The notes beneath the pieces were generated by a model. That model saw only the letters and a list, made by a program, of their open reading frames with translations. It was not told where the DNA came from and ran no database searches. This document shows positions 37,932-46,598 of a DNA stretch of 64,000 nucleotides, one piece after another. The stretch comes from Pseudomonas panipatensis. GTDB lineage: Bacteria; Pseudomonadota; Gammaproteobacteria; Pseudomonadales; Pseudomonadaceae. The position numbers and the translations under genes were made by a program. The DNA lies in contig NZ_FNDS01000002.1 in assembly GCF_900099785.1 (NCBI RefSeq), forward strand, positions 620,001 through 684,000, written 5' to 3'. The stretch's first letter is position 1. Each line of letters begins with the position of its first letter.

Positions 37932-39032
37932 TCAGAGCGGCCTGGCGATGACCAGCCAGTCGTCACCCACCGCGCGGATATCGCTGATCTTCAGCTCGCG
38001 CGCCTCGGCCATGCGCTCCAGCGGCAGTTCCAGCAGGGGCCGCGCCTGGGAGCCGAGCAGCTTGGGCGCCATGAATATCTGGTACTCGTCGACCAGCCCC
38101 AGGCGCGCGAACGCCCCGGCCAGGCGCGGGCCGGCCTCCACCAGCACCTCGTTGGCGCCGCGCGCGCCCAGCTCGGCGAGCAGCCGGGCCAGGTCGACAT
38201 GCCCATCGCTCCCCGGCAGCACCAGCAGTTCGCGGCCCTCGGCGGCGAACCCCTCGGCCGCCGCGCAACTGGCCACCAGGGCCGCACCGGCCTGGTAGAA
38301 AGGCGCATCCAGCGGCACCCGCAGGCGTCCGTCGACCAGCACGCGCAACGGCTGGCGCTGCGCGGCCAGGGCGGTCTGCTCGGCGTCCAGGCCCAGTTCG
38401 TCGGCGCGCACGGTCAGCCGCGCGCCGTCCAGCAGTACGGTGTCGGCGCCGGACAGCACCACGCTGGAACGCGCGCGCAGGCGCTGCACGGCGCGGCGCG
38501 CGGCGGGCCCGGTGATCCACTGGCTTTCGCCGCTGGCCATGGCGGTGCGTCCGTCCAGGCTCATCGCCAGCTTGACGCGCAGCAGCGGCAGGCCGGTTTC
38601 CATACGTTTGATGAAACCGCTGTTGATTTCGCGCGCCTCGGCTTCCAGCACCCCGGCATGCACCTCGATGCCGGCCTCCGCCAGGCGCCGCAGGCCACGC
38701 CCGGCGACCTGCGGGTTGGGGTCCTGCATGGCCGCGACCACCCGGCTCACGCCCGCTGCGACCAGCGCGTCGGCGCAGGGCGGGGTGCGGCCGAAGTGGC
38801 TGCACGGTTCCAGGGTCACGTAGGCGGTGGTGCCGCGTGCCTTGTCGCCGGCCTGGCGCAAGGCATGCACCTCGGCATGCGGCTCGCCGGCGCGCAGGTG
38901 CCAGCCTTCGCCGACGACCTGGCCGTCTTTCACCAGCACGCAGCCGACACGCGGATTGGGATGGGTCGAATAGAGGCCCTTGCGCGCCAGTTGCAGCGCG
39001 CGCGCCATCCAGGCCTGGTCGACGGCGCTCAT
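37932..39032 (-). CDS. ribD: Bifunctional riboflavin deaminase/reductase RibD
   Basis: Deaminates and then reduces the pyrimidine intermediate of riboflavin synthesis. 366 residues. N-terminal deaminase with zinc motif HAEVHAL and [11 protein letters not shown] (about 50-85), C-terminal reductase (about 150-366) with [14 protein letters not shown] and [17 protein letters not shown]. The ATG at 39032 overlaps the nrdR stop (ATGA). Upstream of the riboswitch, so transcribed with nrdR rather than under FMN control, unless read-through occurs. Confidence 0.96.
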   Translation of the reverse strand: MSAVDQAWMARALQLARKGLYSTHPNPRVGCVLVKDGQVVGEGWHLRAGEPHAEVHALRQAGDKARGTTAYVTLEPCSHFGRTPPCADALVAAGVSRVVAAMQDPNPQVAGRGLRRLAEAGIEVHAGVLEAEAREINSGFIKRMETGLPLLRVKLAMSLDGRTAMASGESQWITGPAARRAVQRLRARSSVVLSGADTVLLDGARLTVRADELGLDAEQTALAAQRQPLRVLVDGRLRVPLDAPFYQAGAALVASCAAAEGFAAEGRELLVLPGSDGHVDLARLLAELGARGANEVLVEAGPRLAGAFARLGLVDEYQIFMAPKLLGSQARPLLELPLERMAEARELKISDIRAVGDDWLVIARPL

Positions 39033-39493
39033 TCCTTGGACGGCTCGCGGGCCAGGCGCTCGATTTCCTCGCGGAACTCGTTGAGGTCCTGGAAGCGCCG
39101 GTAGACCGAGGCGAAACGGATGTAGGCGACTTCGTCGAGCTTCTGCAACTCGGCCATCACCAGTTCGCCGAGCACCCGCGACTTCACCTCGCGTTCGCCG
39201 GTGGCGCGCAGTTGGTGCTTGATGTGGGCGATGGCCGCTTCCAGGCGCTCGACGCTGACCGGGCGCTTCTCCAGCGCGCGCTGCATGCCGGCGCGCAACT
39301 TGTCCTCGTCGAACGGCTGGCGGCTGCCGTCCTGCTTGATCAGCCGCGGCATGACCAGCTCGGCGGTCTCGAAGGTGGTGAAACGCTCGCCGCAGGCCAG
39401 GCATTCGCGACGGCGGCGCACCTGGTCGCCCTCGGCAACCAGGCGCGAGTCTATGACTTTAGTGTCGTGGGCACCGCAGAAGGGGCAATGCAT
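39029..39493 (-). CDS. nrdR: Transcriptional repressor NrdR
   Basis: ATP-cone and zinc-ribbon repressor of ribonucleotide reductase genes. 154 residues starting [18 protein letters not shown], with the zinc ribbon CPFC..CLAC (about 3-34), then the ATP-cone (about 49-139, [16 protein letters not shown]). Coupled to ribD, a conserved pairing. Confidence 0.97.
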   Translation of the reverse strand: MHCPFCGAHDTKVIDSRLVAEGDQVRRRRECLACGERFTTFETAELVMPRLIKQDGSRQPFDEDKLRAGMQRALEKRPVSVERLEAAIAHIKHQLRATGEREVKSRVLGELVMAELQKLDEVAYIRFASVYRRFQDLNEFREEIERLAREPSKE

Positions 39494-39635
39494 GGCAGGA
39501 AAGGCCCTACGAAAAGGTGCGGCAATGTTACCCCATCCCTGCCCGCCCTTCGACCATACTGCCTATCCCCGAGACAAGCCTCGCGCTTTAGGCTATACAA
39601 GCGCCCCCTGGAATCCGCCGCGAGGGAATCCGCCC

Positions 39636-40082
39636 ATGTCGCTCCGCTTCTTCTGCCTGTTCGCCCTGGCCCTGCTGGCCGCCTGCTCGAGCAAGCCGCC
39701 CGCGCCTGTCCACGTGCCCAGCGAAAGCCCGGCGAGCAGCGTCGAGACGCCGCTGCCGGCCAACCTGCGTGAACTCACCGGCGTCCTTGCCAGCAGCCAG
39801 GGCTACCTGCCGGCCGGCAGCGAAGTGGAGCTGGCCCTGCTGGTGATGGATGCCCGCGATCGCCCGCAGCAGACCCTGTCCAGCCTCAGCCTGCACGGCA
39901 CCGGCGGCGCCCTGCCGTTCCATCTGCGCTTCGATCCGCAAAACTTCCCCGCCGGCGCCCGCGTCGAACTGCACGCGCGCGTCGCCCAGGGCGGCCAGTT
40001 GGCCTGGCGCCTGCGCCCGTTGCCGATCGCCCAGGCGCAATCCCAGGCCCTCGGCGAATTGCGCCTGGTGCCGGCGCCATGA
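39636..40082 (+). CDS. YbaY-family lipoprotein
   Basis: 148 residues with a lipobox (LLAACSS, Cys about 17), a short Pro/Ser-rich linker, and one beta-sandwich domain of the YbaY/META-related type ([24 protein letters not shown]). Outer-membrane lipoprotein of unknown function. Overlaps the methyltransferase downstream by four bases. Divergent from nrdR across 142 bp in which no certain promoter was recognised. Confidence 0.82.
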   Translation: MSLRFFCLFALALLAACSSKPPAPVHVPSESPASSVETPLPANLRELTGVLASSQGYLPAGSEVELALLVMDARDRPQQTLSSLSLHGTGGALPFHLRFDPQNFPAGARVELHARVAQGGQLAWRLRPLPIAQAQSQALGELRLVPAP

Positions 40083-40741
40083 CGGCCCCGCAGCCCCTGC
40101 AACAGGCGCTGAGCGCCTTGCTCGGCGACGCCCAGTTGAGCGCCGAGCGCCTGCCCGGCACCGACCTGTCGCTCTGGCTGATCGACGCGGCGAACATGGA
40201 CCGCCAGTTCAGCCCCGACGAAACCCGGCGCATCCTCGACGAACCGCCCTACTGGTGCTTCTGCTGGGCCAGCGGCCTGGCCCTGGCGCGCTGGCTGGCG
40301 GAATACCCGCAGTGGGTGCGCGGCAAGCGCGTCCTCGACTTCGGCGCCGGCTCCGGCATCGCCGGCATCGCTGCGGTCAAGGCCGGCGCCGCCGAAGTGG
40401 TGGCCTGCGACCTCGACCCGCTGGCCCTCGCCGCCAGCCGCGCGAACGCCGAACTCAACGGGGTGGAACTGGGTTACTCCGCGGACTTCTTCGCCGAGGA
40501 CGACCGCTACGACCTGGTCCTGGTCGCCGACGTGCTCTACGACCGCGCCAACCTGCCGCTGCTCGACGCCTTCCTCAGCCGTGGCCGCCAGGCGCTGGTG
40601 GCCGACTCGCGGGTGCGCGACTTCCAGCACCCGCTGTACCGCCGCCTCGAGGTGCTCGACGCCTGTACCTGGCCGGACCTGGCCGAGCCCACCGAATTCC
40701 GCAAGGTCAGCCTGTACCACGCCACGCGCCAAGCCTCCTAG
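40079..40741 (+). CDS. Class I SAM-dependent methyltransferase (ETFB-lysine-MTase-like)
   Basis: 220 residues. SAM motif [20 protein letters not shown] (about 84-103), acidic CDLDP, and post-motif [18 protein letters not shown], as in the METTL20/Prm-like lysine methyltransferases. The W-C-F-C-W-A-S-G segment before motif I is shared with electron-transfer-flavoprotein methyltransferase relatives. The target protein is unknown. Coupled to the lipoprotein gene upstream. Confidence 0.8.
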   Translation: MTAPQPLQQALSALLGDAQLSAERLPGTDLSLWLIDAANMDRQFSPDETRRILDEPPYWCFCWASGLALARWLAEYPQWVRGKRVLDFGAGSGIAGIAAVKAGAAEVVACDLDPLALAASRANAELNGVELGYSADFFAEDDRYDLVLVADVLYDRANLPLLDAFLSRGRQALVADSRVRDFQHPLYRRLEVLDACTWPDLAEPTEFRKVSLYHATRQAS

Positions 40742-40835
40742 GCACGCGCGCCGCGCCGGCCTTGTTTCCGTCCACCGCGCCCCCACCTATAGTGGGCAGC
40801 CTGTCCATCGCCCCTTGCGCCCGACGAGACCCCAC

Positions 40836-41705
40836 ATGAGCGATACCCCTTACATCTTCGACGCCACTTCCGCCAACTTCGACCAGGTGGTGATCCAGAA
40901 CTCCTTCCACAAGCCGGTGCTGGTCGATTTCTGGGCCGACTGGTGCGCCCCCTGCAAGGCGCTGATGCCGCTGCTGGCGCAGATCACCGAGTCCTATCAG
41001 GGCGAGTTGCTGCTGGCCAAGGTCAACTGCGACATCGAGCAGGATATCGTCATGCGCTTCGGCATCCGCAGCCTGCCGACCGTGGTGCTGTTCAAGGACG
41101 GCCAACCGCTCGACGGTTTCGCTGGCGCGCAGCCGGAATCGGCGATCCGGCAGATGCTCGAACAACACGTGCAGCCGCCGGCCGCGCCGGCCGCCAACCC
41201 GCTGGACAACGCCCAGGCCCTGTTCAGCGAAGGCCGTTTCGCCGACGCCGAGGCCCAGCTCAAGGCGCTGCTCAGCGAAGACAACGGCAACGCCGGGGCG
41301 CTGATCCTCTATGCCCGCTGCCTCGCCGAGCGCGGTGAGCTGGCGGAGGCACAGGTGGTGCTGGATGCGGTGAAGAGTGACGAGCACAAGCAGCCGCTGG
41401 CCGCCGCCCGGGCGCAGTTGACCTTCCTCCGCCTGGCCGCCGACCTGCCCGACGCCGCCACCCTGAAGACCCGCCTGGCCGCCGACGCCAACGATGACGA
41501 AGCCGCCTATCAACTGGCGGTCCAGCAGCTCGCCCGGCAGCAGTACGAAGCGGCGCTGGACGGCCTGCTGCGGCTGTTCCAGCGCAACCGCGCCTACGGC
41601 GAGGACCTGCCGCGCAAGACCCTGGTGCAGGTGTTCGACCTGCTCGGCAACGAGCATCCGCTGGTCGGCACCTACCGCCGCAAGCTGGCCAATTCGATGT
41701 ATTGA
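40836..41705 (+). CDS. cnoX: Thioredoxin-domain co-chaperone CnoX (YbbN-like)
   Basis: 289 residues. N-terminal thioredoxin domain (about 1-110) with an intact WCAPC redox motif and the cis-Pro in RSLPTVVLF; C-terminal TPR-like helical repeats (about 120-289, NAQALFSEGRFADAEAQLK). The family protects substrates of GroEL and DnaK from over-oxidation. Unlike E. coli CnoX, which lacks the CxxC pair, this one keeps it and should be redox-active. TATAGT about 45 bp upstream may be its -10. Confidence 0.92.
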   Translation: MSDTPYIFDATSANFDQVVIQNSFHKPVLVDFWADWCAPCKALMPLLAQITESYQGELLLAKVNCDIEQDIVMRFGIRSLPTVVLFKDGQPLDGFAGAQPESAIRQMLEQHVQPPAAPAANPLDNAQALFSEGRFADAEAQLKALLSEDNGNAGALILYARCLAERGELAEAQVVLDAVKSDEHKQPLAAARAQLTFLRLAADLPDAATLKTRLAADANDDEAAYQLAVQQLARQQYEAALDGLLRLFQRNRAYGEDLPRKTLVQVFDLLGNEHPLVGTYRRKLANSMY

Positions 41706-41731
41706 TCCGCCCCGGAGCGGCGCCGGAAACC

Positions 41732-42106
41732 TCAGGCGCCCCCTGCGCCGGCGTTCCAGATGAACACCTGGGTGCCGTCGTGCACCTCGATCCTGACCTG
41801 CGGGTTGTGGCGCAGACGCACCAACAGGCCCTTGGCCGCCGCAGCGCTCCCCGCCAGCGCGGCCAGTTCGTCGAGCAACCGCGGCCCCTCGCAACGCCCG
41901 GCCTGACGCAGCAGGTCCTGCGCCGCCTGCCACAGGCGCTCCGCCGCGCTCGGCGCCGGCGCGGCGGCACTGTCGGCGGACGCCTGCGGCGGCCTGTCGC
42001 CCGGCGTCGGTCGCAAGGCCGCGGCCAACCGCTGCCAGTCCGTCTCGTCCATCTCCAGCGTCAGGTCCACCGGCCAATCGCCGATGCGTCCGCGAATTCG
42101 CAGCAT
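41732..42106 (-). CDS. Conserved Pseudomonas protein of unknown function
   Basis: 124 residues from the ATG at 42106; AGGAG seven bases upstream favours it over an ATG at 42112. Two recognisable parts: an N-terminal LRIRGRIGDWPVDLTLEMDETDWQRL segment and a C-terminal RLRHNPQVRIEVHDGTQVFIW strand pair, joined by an Ala/Pro-rich linker. No known domain or function recognised. It is divergent from the zinc cluster, so it shares the Zur-box region and might be co-regulated (inference). Confidence 0.72.
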   Translation of the reverse strand: MLRIRGRIGDWPVDLTLEMDETDWQRLAAALRPTPGDRPPQASADSAAAPAPSAAERLWQAAQDLLRQAGRCEGPRLLDELAALAGSAAAAKGLLVRLRHNPQVRIEVHDGTQVFIWNAGAGGA

Positions 42107-42188
42107 GTTCATCTCCTCTGCCCGGCGCGCATGCTCCCATGGCCTCTCGGCGCACGCCAGGGCACCCTCTGTTCCCGCGCAAACTTTT

Positions 42189-42201
42189 GTTATAACGTAA
42201 C
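42189..42201 (+). promoter_or_regulatory. Putative Zur box
   Basis: GTTATAACGTAAC, a near-palindrome of the type bound by the zinc uptake repressor in proteobacteria, 33 bp before the start of the zinc-cluster operon. Its outer GTTA/TAAC arms are exact inverted copies. Zinc-dependent repression of the operon is inferred. Confidence 0.7.
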
Positions 42202-42233
42202 GCATCTTTTTCGACCGCCACCGGAGTCTTCCC

Positions 42234-42806
42234 ATGCGTCCCCTGCTGCTTGCCCTGGCCCTGTTCCCCTTCGCCGCCGCCCAGGCCCTCGATGAACACG
42301 CCCACGGCAGCCTCGGCAAGCACGAGCATGGCGTGGCCCAGCTGAATGTCGCCGTGGATGGCGCCAGCCTGGAATTGGAACTGGATAGCCCGGCGATGAA
42401 CTTCGTCGGTTTCGAGCATGCCGCCAGCAGCGCCGCCGACCAGGCCCGCGTGGCCCAGGTCAAGGCGCAACTGGGCCAGCCGCTGGAGCTGTTCCAGCCG
42501 AGCGCCGCGGCCCAGTGCAGCGTGGCCAGCGTCGCCCTGAGCAGCCCGCTGTTCGGCGACGCCACCACGCCCGCGACGCACGCCGACGCGGATGATGACG
42601 GCGACGCCCACGAGGGCCACCAGCACAGCGACATCAATGCTCACTACCGGCTGACCTGCGCGACGCCCGCGGCCCTCGCCGGCCTCGACCTGGCGCCGCT
42701 GTTCAAGCGCTTCCCCGGCACCCAGAAACTGCTGGTCCAGGCGATCGGCCCGAACGGCCAGCAGGGTGCCGAACTGACCCCAGCCAACAGCGTCCTGACC
42801 TTCTGA
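42234..42806 (+). CDS. Periplasmic zinc-binding protein (DUF2796, ZrgA-like)
   Basis: 190 residues: signal peptide to about residue 18 (AQA), His-rich start DEHAHGSLGKHEHGVAQLNV, and a central Asp/His-rich metal loop (HADADDDGDAHEGHQHSD, about 121-138). Family members bind zinc and pass it on during deficiency. First gene of a four-gene operon behind a Zur-like box, matching P. aeruginosa PA4063-PA4066 (recalled zinc-starvation genes). Confidence 0.88.
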   Translation: MRPLLLALALFPFAAAQALDEHAHGSLGKHEHGVAQLNVAVDGASLELELDSPAMNFVGFEHAASSAADQARVAQVKAQLGQPLELFQPSAAAQCSVASVALSSPLFGDATTPATHADADDDGDAHEGHQHSDINAHYRLTCATPAALAGLDLAPLFKRFPGTQKLLVQAIGPNGQQGAELTPANSVLTF

Positions 42807-42817
42807 AGCGCCGCGCG

Positions 42818-43525
42818 ATGACCGCTCTACTCGAACTCGACGGCCTCGGCTTCGCCTGGCCCGGCCAGCCGGAGCTGCTGGATATCCCGCACTTCCGCCT
42901 GCAACGCGGCGAGACCCTGTTCCTCAAGGGCCCCTCGGGCAGCGGCAAGACCACCCTGCTCGGCCTGCTCGGCGGCGTACAGAAGCCGCAGCGCGGCAGC
43001 ATCCGCCTGCTCGGCGAGGACATCGCGCAGCTTTCGTCGGCGCGCCGCGACCATTTCCGCGTCGACCACACCGGCTACATCTTCCAGCAGTTCAACCTGC
43101 TGCCGTTCCTTTCAGTGCGCGAGAACGTCGAACTGCCCTGTCACTTCTCGCGCAGCCGCGCGCGGCGGGCAGGCGAGCGCCACGGCAGCGTCGACCAGGC
43201 CGCCGCCGTCCTGCTCGGCCACCTGGGGCTGGGCGATGCGGCGCTGCTCGAACGGCGCGCCGACAGCCTGTCGATCGGCCAGCAACAACGGGTCGCCGCG
43301 GCACGCGCACTGATCGGCCAGCCGGAACTGGTGATCGCCGACGAGCCGACCTCGGCGCTCGACGCCGACGCCCGCGAAGCCTTCCTCCAGTTGCTCTTCG
43401 CCGAATGCCGCGAGGCCGGCGCCAGCCTGCTGTTCGTCAGCCACGACCAGAGCCTGGCGCCGCTGTTCGATCGCAGCCTGTCCCTGGCCGACCTCAACCG
43501 CGCCGCCACTGCCCCCGGAATCTGA
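42818..43525 (+). CDS. ABC transporter ATP-binding protein (LolD/MacB type)
   Basis: 235 residues. Walker A GPSGSGKTT (about 38-46), Q-loop FQQFNLLPFL, signature SIGQQQRVAAARAL and Walker B LVIADEPTSALD. Partner of the permease that starts two bases after its stop. MacB/LolD-type transporters move substrates by mechanotransmission and not by classical import, so a role in zinc-dependent envelope upkeep is as likely as zinc import. Confidence 0.92.
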   Translation: MTALLELDGLGFAWPGQPELLDIPHFRLQRGETLFLKGPSGSGKTTLLGLLGGVQKPQRGSIRLLGEDIAQLSSARRDHFRVDHTGYIFQQFNLLPFLSVRENVELPCHFSRSRARRAGERHGSVDQAAAVLLGHLGLGDAALLERRADSLSIGQQQRVAAARALIGQPELVIADEPTSALDADAREAFLQLLFAECREAGASLLFVSHDQSLAPLFDRSLSLADLNRAATAPGI

Positions 43526-43527
43526 GC

Positions 43528-44793
43528 ATGTACCTGTTCCGCCTGGCCCTGGCCAGCCTCGCCAACCGCCGTTTCACCGCCCTGCTCACGGTCTTCGCCA
43601 TCGCCCTCTCGGCCTGCCTGCTGCTGGCCGTGGAGCGCGTCCGCAACGAAGCCCGCGCCAGCTTCGCCAGTACCATTTCCGGCACCGACCTGATCGTCGG
43701 CGCCCGCTCCGGCTCGATCAACCTGCTGCTCTATTCGGTGTTCCGCATCGGCAACGCCACCAACAATATCCGCTGGGACAGCTACCAGGCGGTGGCCGGC
43801 AGCCCGCTGGTGAAATGGGCGATCCCGATTTCCCTCGGCGACTCGCACCGCGGATACCGGGTGATGGGCACCGACAGCGGCTACTTCGAGCACTACCGCT
43901 ACGGTCATGAACAACCCCTGCAACTGGCCCAGGGCCGGCCCTTCGGCCAGGACCTGTTCGATGTGGTGCTCGGCGCCGAGGTGGCCGAGGCGTTGCACTA
44001 CAGGCTCGGCCAGCAGATCGTCCTGGCCCACGGCGTCAGCACCATCAGCCTGGTGCAGCACGACGACAAGCCGTTCACCGTGGTCGGCATCCTCGCGCGT
44101 ACCGGCACCCCGGTGGACCGCACCCTGCACATCTCCCTGGAGGGCATGGAGGCGCTTCACGTCGACTGGAAGAACGGCGTGCCGGCGCGCGGCAGCGGGC
44201 GCATCGGCGCCGACCAGGCACGCGCCCTGCACCTGCAGCCGAGCGCCATCACCGCCTTCCTGCTGGGCCTGAAAAGCAAGGTGGCGACCTTCGCCCTGCA
44301 ACGGCAGATCAACGAGTACGACGGCGAACCGCTGCTGGCGATCCTTCCCGGCGTGGCCCTGCAGGAACTCTGGGGACTGATGGGCACGGCGGAGAAAGCC
44401 CTGTTCGTGGTGTCGCTGTTCGTCGTCCTGACCGGGCTGATCGGCATGCTCACCGCCATCCTCACCAGCCTCAACGAGCGCCGTCGCGAGATGGCCATCC
44501 TGCGCTCGGTGGGCGCGCGCCCCTGGCACATCTTCAGCCTGCTGGTGGCCGAGGCGTTCGCCCTGGCCCTGGCCGGCGTCGGCCTGGGCCTGGGCTTGCT
44601 GTACCTGGGCATCGCCGCCAGCCAGGGTTACGTACAGGCGAACTACGGTCTCTATCTGCCGCTGACGGCGCCGAGCGCCTATGAAGGCTCGCTGCTCGCC
44701 GGCATCCTCGGCGCGGCCCTGCTGATGGGTTGCATCCCGGCCTGGCGCGCCTACCGGCAATCGCTGGCCGATGGCCTGTCGATCCGTATCTGA
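43528..44793 (+). CDS. ABC transporter permease (FtsX/MacB type)
   Basis: 421 residues. One N-terminal membrane helix (about 14-36), a large periplasmic domain (about 40-280), and three C-terminal helices (about 300-320, 345-375 and 390-415), the FtsX topology. The start at 43528 places MYLFRLALASLANRRF first, the usual beginning. Third gene of the zinc-responsive operon. Confidence 0.92.
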   Translation: MYLFRLALASLANRRFTALLTVFAIALSACLLLAVERVRNEARASFASTISGTDLIVGARSGSINLLLYSVFRIGNATNNIRWDSYQAVAGSPLVKWAIPISLGDSHRGYRVMGTDSGYFEHYRYGHEQPLQLAQGRPFGQDLFDVVLGAEVAEALHYRLGQQIVLAHGVSTISLVQHDDKPFTVVGILARTGTPVDRTLHISLEGMEALHVDWKNGVPARGSGRIGADQARALHLQPSAITAFLLGLKSKVATFALQRQINEYDGEPLLAILPGVALQELWGLMGTAEKALFVVSLFVVLTGLIGMLTAILTSLNERRREMAILRSVGARPWHIFSLLVAEAFALALAGVGLGLGLLYLGIAASQGYVQANYGLYLPLTAPSAYEGSLLAGILGAALLMGCIPAWRAYRQSLADGLSIRI

Positions 44794-44809
44794 TCCGGAG
44801 AAAACGACC

Positions 44810-45328
44810 ATGCGTCCCCTGCTCGCATTGCTCCTGTTGCTCGCCGCCTCCTGCGCCTGGGCCGACGCGCCGCGCAACCTGACCTGGCCCGAGCTGATTC
44901 CCGAAGGCGCGCCGCCGCCCCCGCCGCCGGTGCCGCTGCACGACCTGTCCAAGCTGGCCGATACGCTGAACGCGGAAAGCGCGCCGGCGGCCAAGCAGCA
45001 GTCGCCCAACGCGCCGGTGGTCAAGGCGCTGGATGGCCTGGCGGTCAAGCTGCCCGGCTACATCGTGCCGCTGGATGTCGGCCAGGACGGCGAGGTGCGC
45101 GAATTCCTCCTGGTGCCTTACTACGGCGCCTGCATTCACGTGCCGCCACCGCCATCGAACCAGATCGTCTACGTCAGCGCGGCCAAAGGCGTGAAGATGG
45201 ACGAGCTGTACCAGCCCTTCTGGGTCAGCGGCACCCTGCAGGTCAAGGCCATCGACAGCGACCTGGCCCAGGCCGGCTACCAGATGAAGGCCGGGGAAAT
45301 AGTCCCTTACGAATATACCGGCGAATAG
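44810..45328 (+). CDS. DUF3299 periplasmic protein
   Basis: 172 residues: signal peptide to about residue 19 (AWA), a Pro-rich stretch, then LPGYIVPLDVGQDGEVREFLLVPYYGACIHVPPPPSNQIVYV, the DUF3299 core with a single Cys and His. Last gene of the zinc-responsive operon. A lipoprotein or OB-like role with the ABC transporter is suggested by context, not shown. Confidence 0.88.
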   Translation: MRPLLALLLLLAASCAWADAPRNLTWPELIPEGAPPPPPPVPLHDLSKLADTLNAESAPAAKQQSPNAPVVKALDGLAVKLPGYIVPLDVGQDGEVREFLLVPYYGACIHVPPPPSNQIVYVSAAKGVKMDELYQPFWVSGTLQVKAIDSDLAQAGYQMKAGEIVPYEYTGE

Positions 45329-45378
45329 GCCGCGACCTTTCGCCGCAGGCTCTGGCGCCCTGCCTCAGGGGGGCTTTA

Positions 45379-45392
45379 TTGAGCTGAGTCAA
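45379..45392 (+). promoter_or_regulatory. Putative Anr/FNR box of oprG with -10 element
   Basis: TTGAGCTGAGTCAA matches the TTGA-N6-TCAA core of FNR/Anr sites. TACCAT at 45414-45419 would be the -10, placing the box centre near -40.5 for a start around 45426, the class II activator position. OprG is known to be induced under low oxygen through Anr in P. aeruginosa. Confidence 0.72.
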
Positions 45393-45458
45393 GAACCGCC
45401 GCTTAGTGCTGCCTACCATGACGACACCAACGCTTATACCAAAATCATGGAGCACATC

Positions 45459-46163
45459 ATGCGTAAGTCCTGGCTCACCGCCTCCCTGCTCGCCGCAGCC
45501 ATCGCCACGCCGTTCGCCGCCCAGGCCGCGGAAATCCAGGGCCACAAGGCGGGCGACTTCATCGTCCGTGGCGGTATCGCCACCGTGGCGCCGAACGACG
45601 ACAGCGGCAACCTGAAGTTCGACGGCGTCAAGGCCAGCGGAACCAAGGCCACGGTGGACAGCGACTCGCAACTGGGCCTGACCTTCAGCTACCTGCTCAC
45701 CGACCAGTTGGGCGTCGAGCTGGTCGCCGCCACCCCGTTCAAGCACCAGATCGATGTCAAAGGCCTGGGTGGCGGCCTGGACGGCAAGCTGGGCGACGTC
45801 AAGCAACTGCCGCCGACCGTGCTGCTGCAGTACTACCCGATGGGCGGCACCAACTCCGCCTTCCAGCCCTACGGCGGCATCGGCGTGAACTACACCACCT
45901 TCTTCGGCGCGGACCTCACCAGCACCCGCGAAGACCAGGGCTTCAGCAACCTGAAGCTGCAAGATTCCTGGGGCCTGGCCGCCGAACTGGGCATGGACTA
46001 CATGCTGACCGAGCATGCGCTGGTCAACGCCTCGATCTGGTACATGGACATCGACACCAAGGCCACCGTCGACGGCCCGACCGCCCTGGGCATCAACCAG
46101 ACCAAGGTCAAGGTCAGCGTCGACCCCTGGGTCTACATGGTTGGCTTCGGCTATCGTTTCTGA
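45459..46163 (+). CDS. oprG: Outer-membrane protein OprG (OmpW family)
   Basis: Eight-stranded OmpW-type barrel that allows passage of small hydrophobic molecules. 234 residues from the ATG at 45459, which has GGAG six bases upstream; an ATG at 45447 overlaps that site. Signal peptide MRKSWLTASLLAAAIATPFAA.. to about residue 24; barrel with GDFIVRGGIATVAPND and the C-terminal VYMVGFGYRF ending in Phe, the BAM signal. Confidence 0.95.
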   Translation: MRKSWLTASLLAAAIATPFAAQAAEIQGHKAGDFIVRGGIATVAPNDDSGNLKFDGVKASGTKATVDSDSQLGLTFSYLLTDQLGVELVAATPFKHQIDVKGLGGGLDGKLGDVKQLPPTVLLQYYPMGGTNSAFQPYGGIGVNYTTFFGADLTSTREDQGFSNLKLQDSWGLAAELGMDYMLTEHALVNASIWYMDIDTKATVDGPTALGINQTKVKVSVDPWVYMVGFGYRF

Positions 46164-46200
46164 GCCAACGCTGAACTCCTAGGGGACCCCACCCCAGTGA

Positions 46201-46226
46201 AAGGCGCCTTCGGGCGCCTTTTGCTT
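46201..46226 (+). terminator. Rho-independent terminator of oprG
   Basis: AAGGCGCC-TTCG-GGCGCCTT: 8-bp stem with a UUCG-type tetraloop, followed by TTGCTT. It lies 37 bp after the oprG stop. Confidence 0.85.
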
Positions 46227-46241
46227 GCCCGAGAAAAACCC

Positions 46242-46598
46242 ATGTACCTGTGGCTGAAATCCCTGCACATCTGCTTGGCGCTGAGCAGCGCGGCGCTCTT
46301 CGCTTGGCGTCTGGGATCGAGCTGGCGCGGCCGGCGCAGCCACGGCTGGCAGCGTTGGGCGCCGCACCTGGTGGACAGTCTGCTGCTGCTCAGCGCCCTG
46401 GCCCTAGTGCACCTGGCGATGCCCTGGCCGCTGCCGCGCTGGCTGCAGGCCAAGCTCGGCCTGCTGCTGGCCTATATCGTCCTCGCCGCCTTCGCCCTGC
46501 GCAGCCGGCGAACCGCGCCCAAGGCCGCGCTCAGCGGCCTGGCGCTGGCCGCGCTGAGCGGGATCTTCTGGCTGGCGTTGACCAAGCCCTGGTGGTGA
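46242..46598 (+). CDS. SirB-family small membrane protein
   Basis: 118 residues, MYLWLKSLHICLALSSAALFAWR start, and four predicted membrane helices (about 4-22, 42-62, 68-88, 97-115). Pattern of the SirB/invasion-gene-expression-up-regulator family, whose function is not known. It ends one base before the convergent epimerase stop. Confidence 0.85.
   Translation: MYLWLKSLHICLALSSAALFAWRLGSSWRGRRSHGWQRWAPHLVDSLLLLSALALVHLAMPWPLPRWLQAKLGLLLAYIVLAAFALRSRRTAPKAALSGLALAALSGIFWLALTKPWW

Noticed and set aside
41706-42233. Possible small RNA in the gap around the zinc cluster
   Set aside because: The space is filled by a minus-strand gene and the Zur-like box; no structured RNA pattern was found.
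43141-45048. 635-codon minus-strand frame opposite the zinc ABC genes
   Set aside because: Overlaps three conserved genes with strong motifs; no start site or homology pattern.
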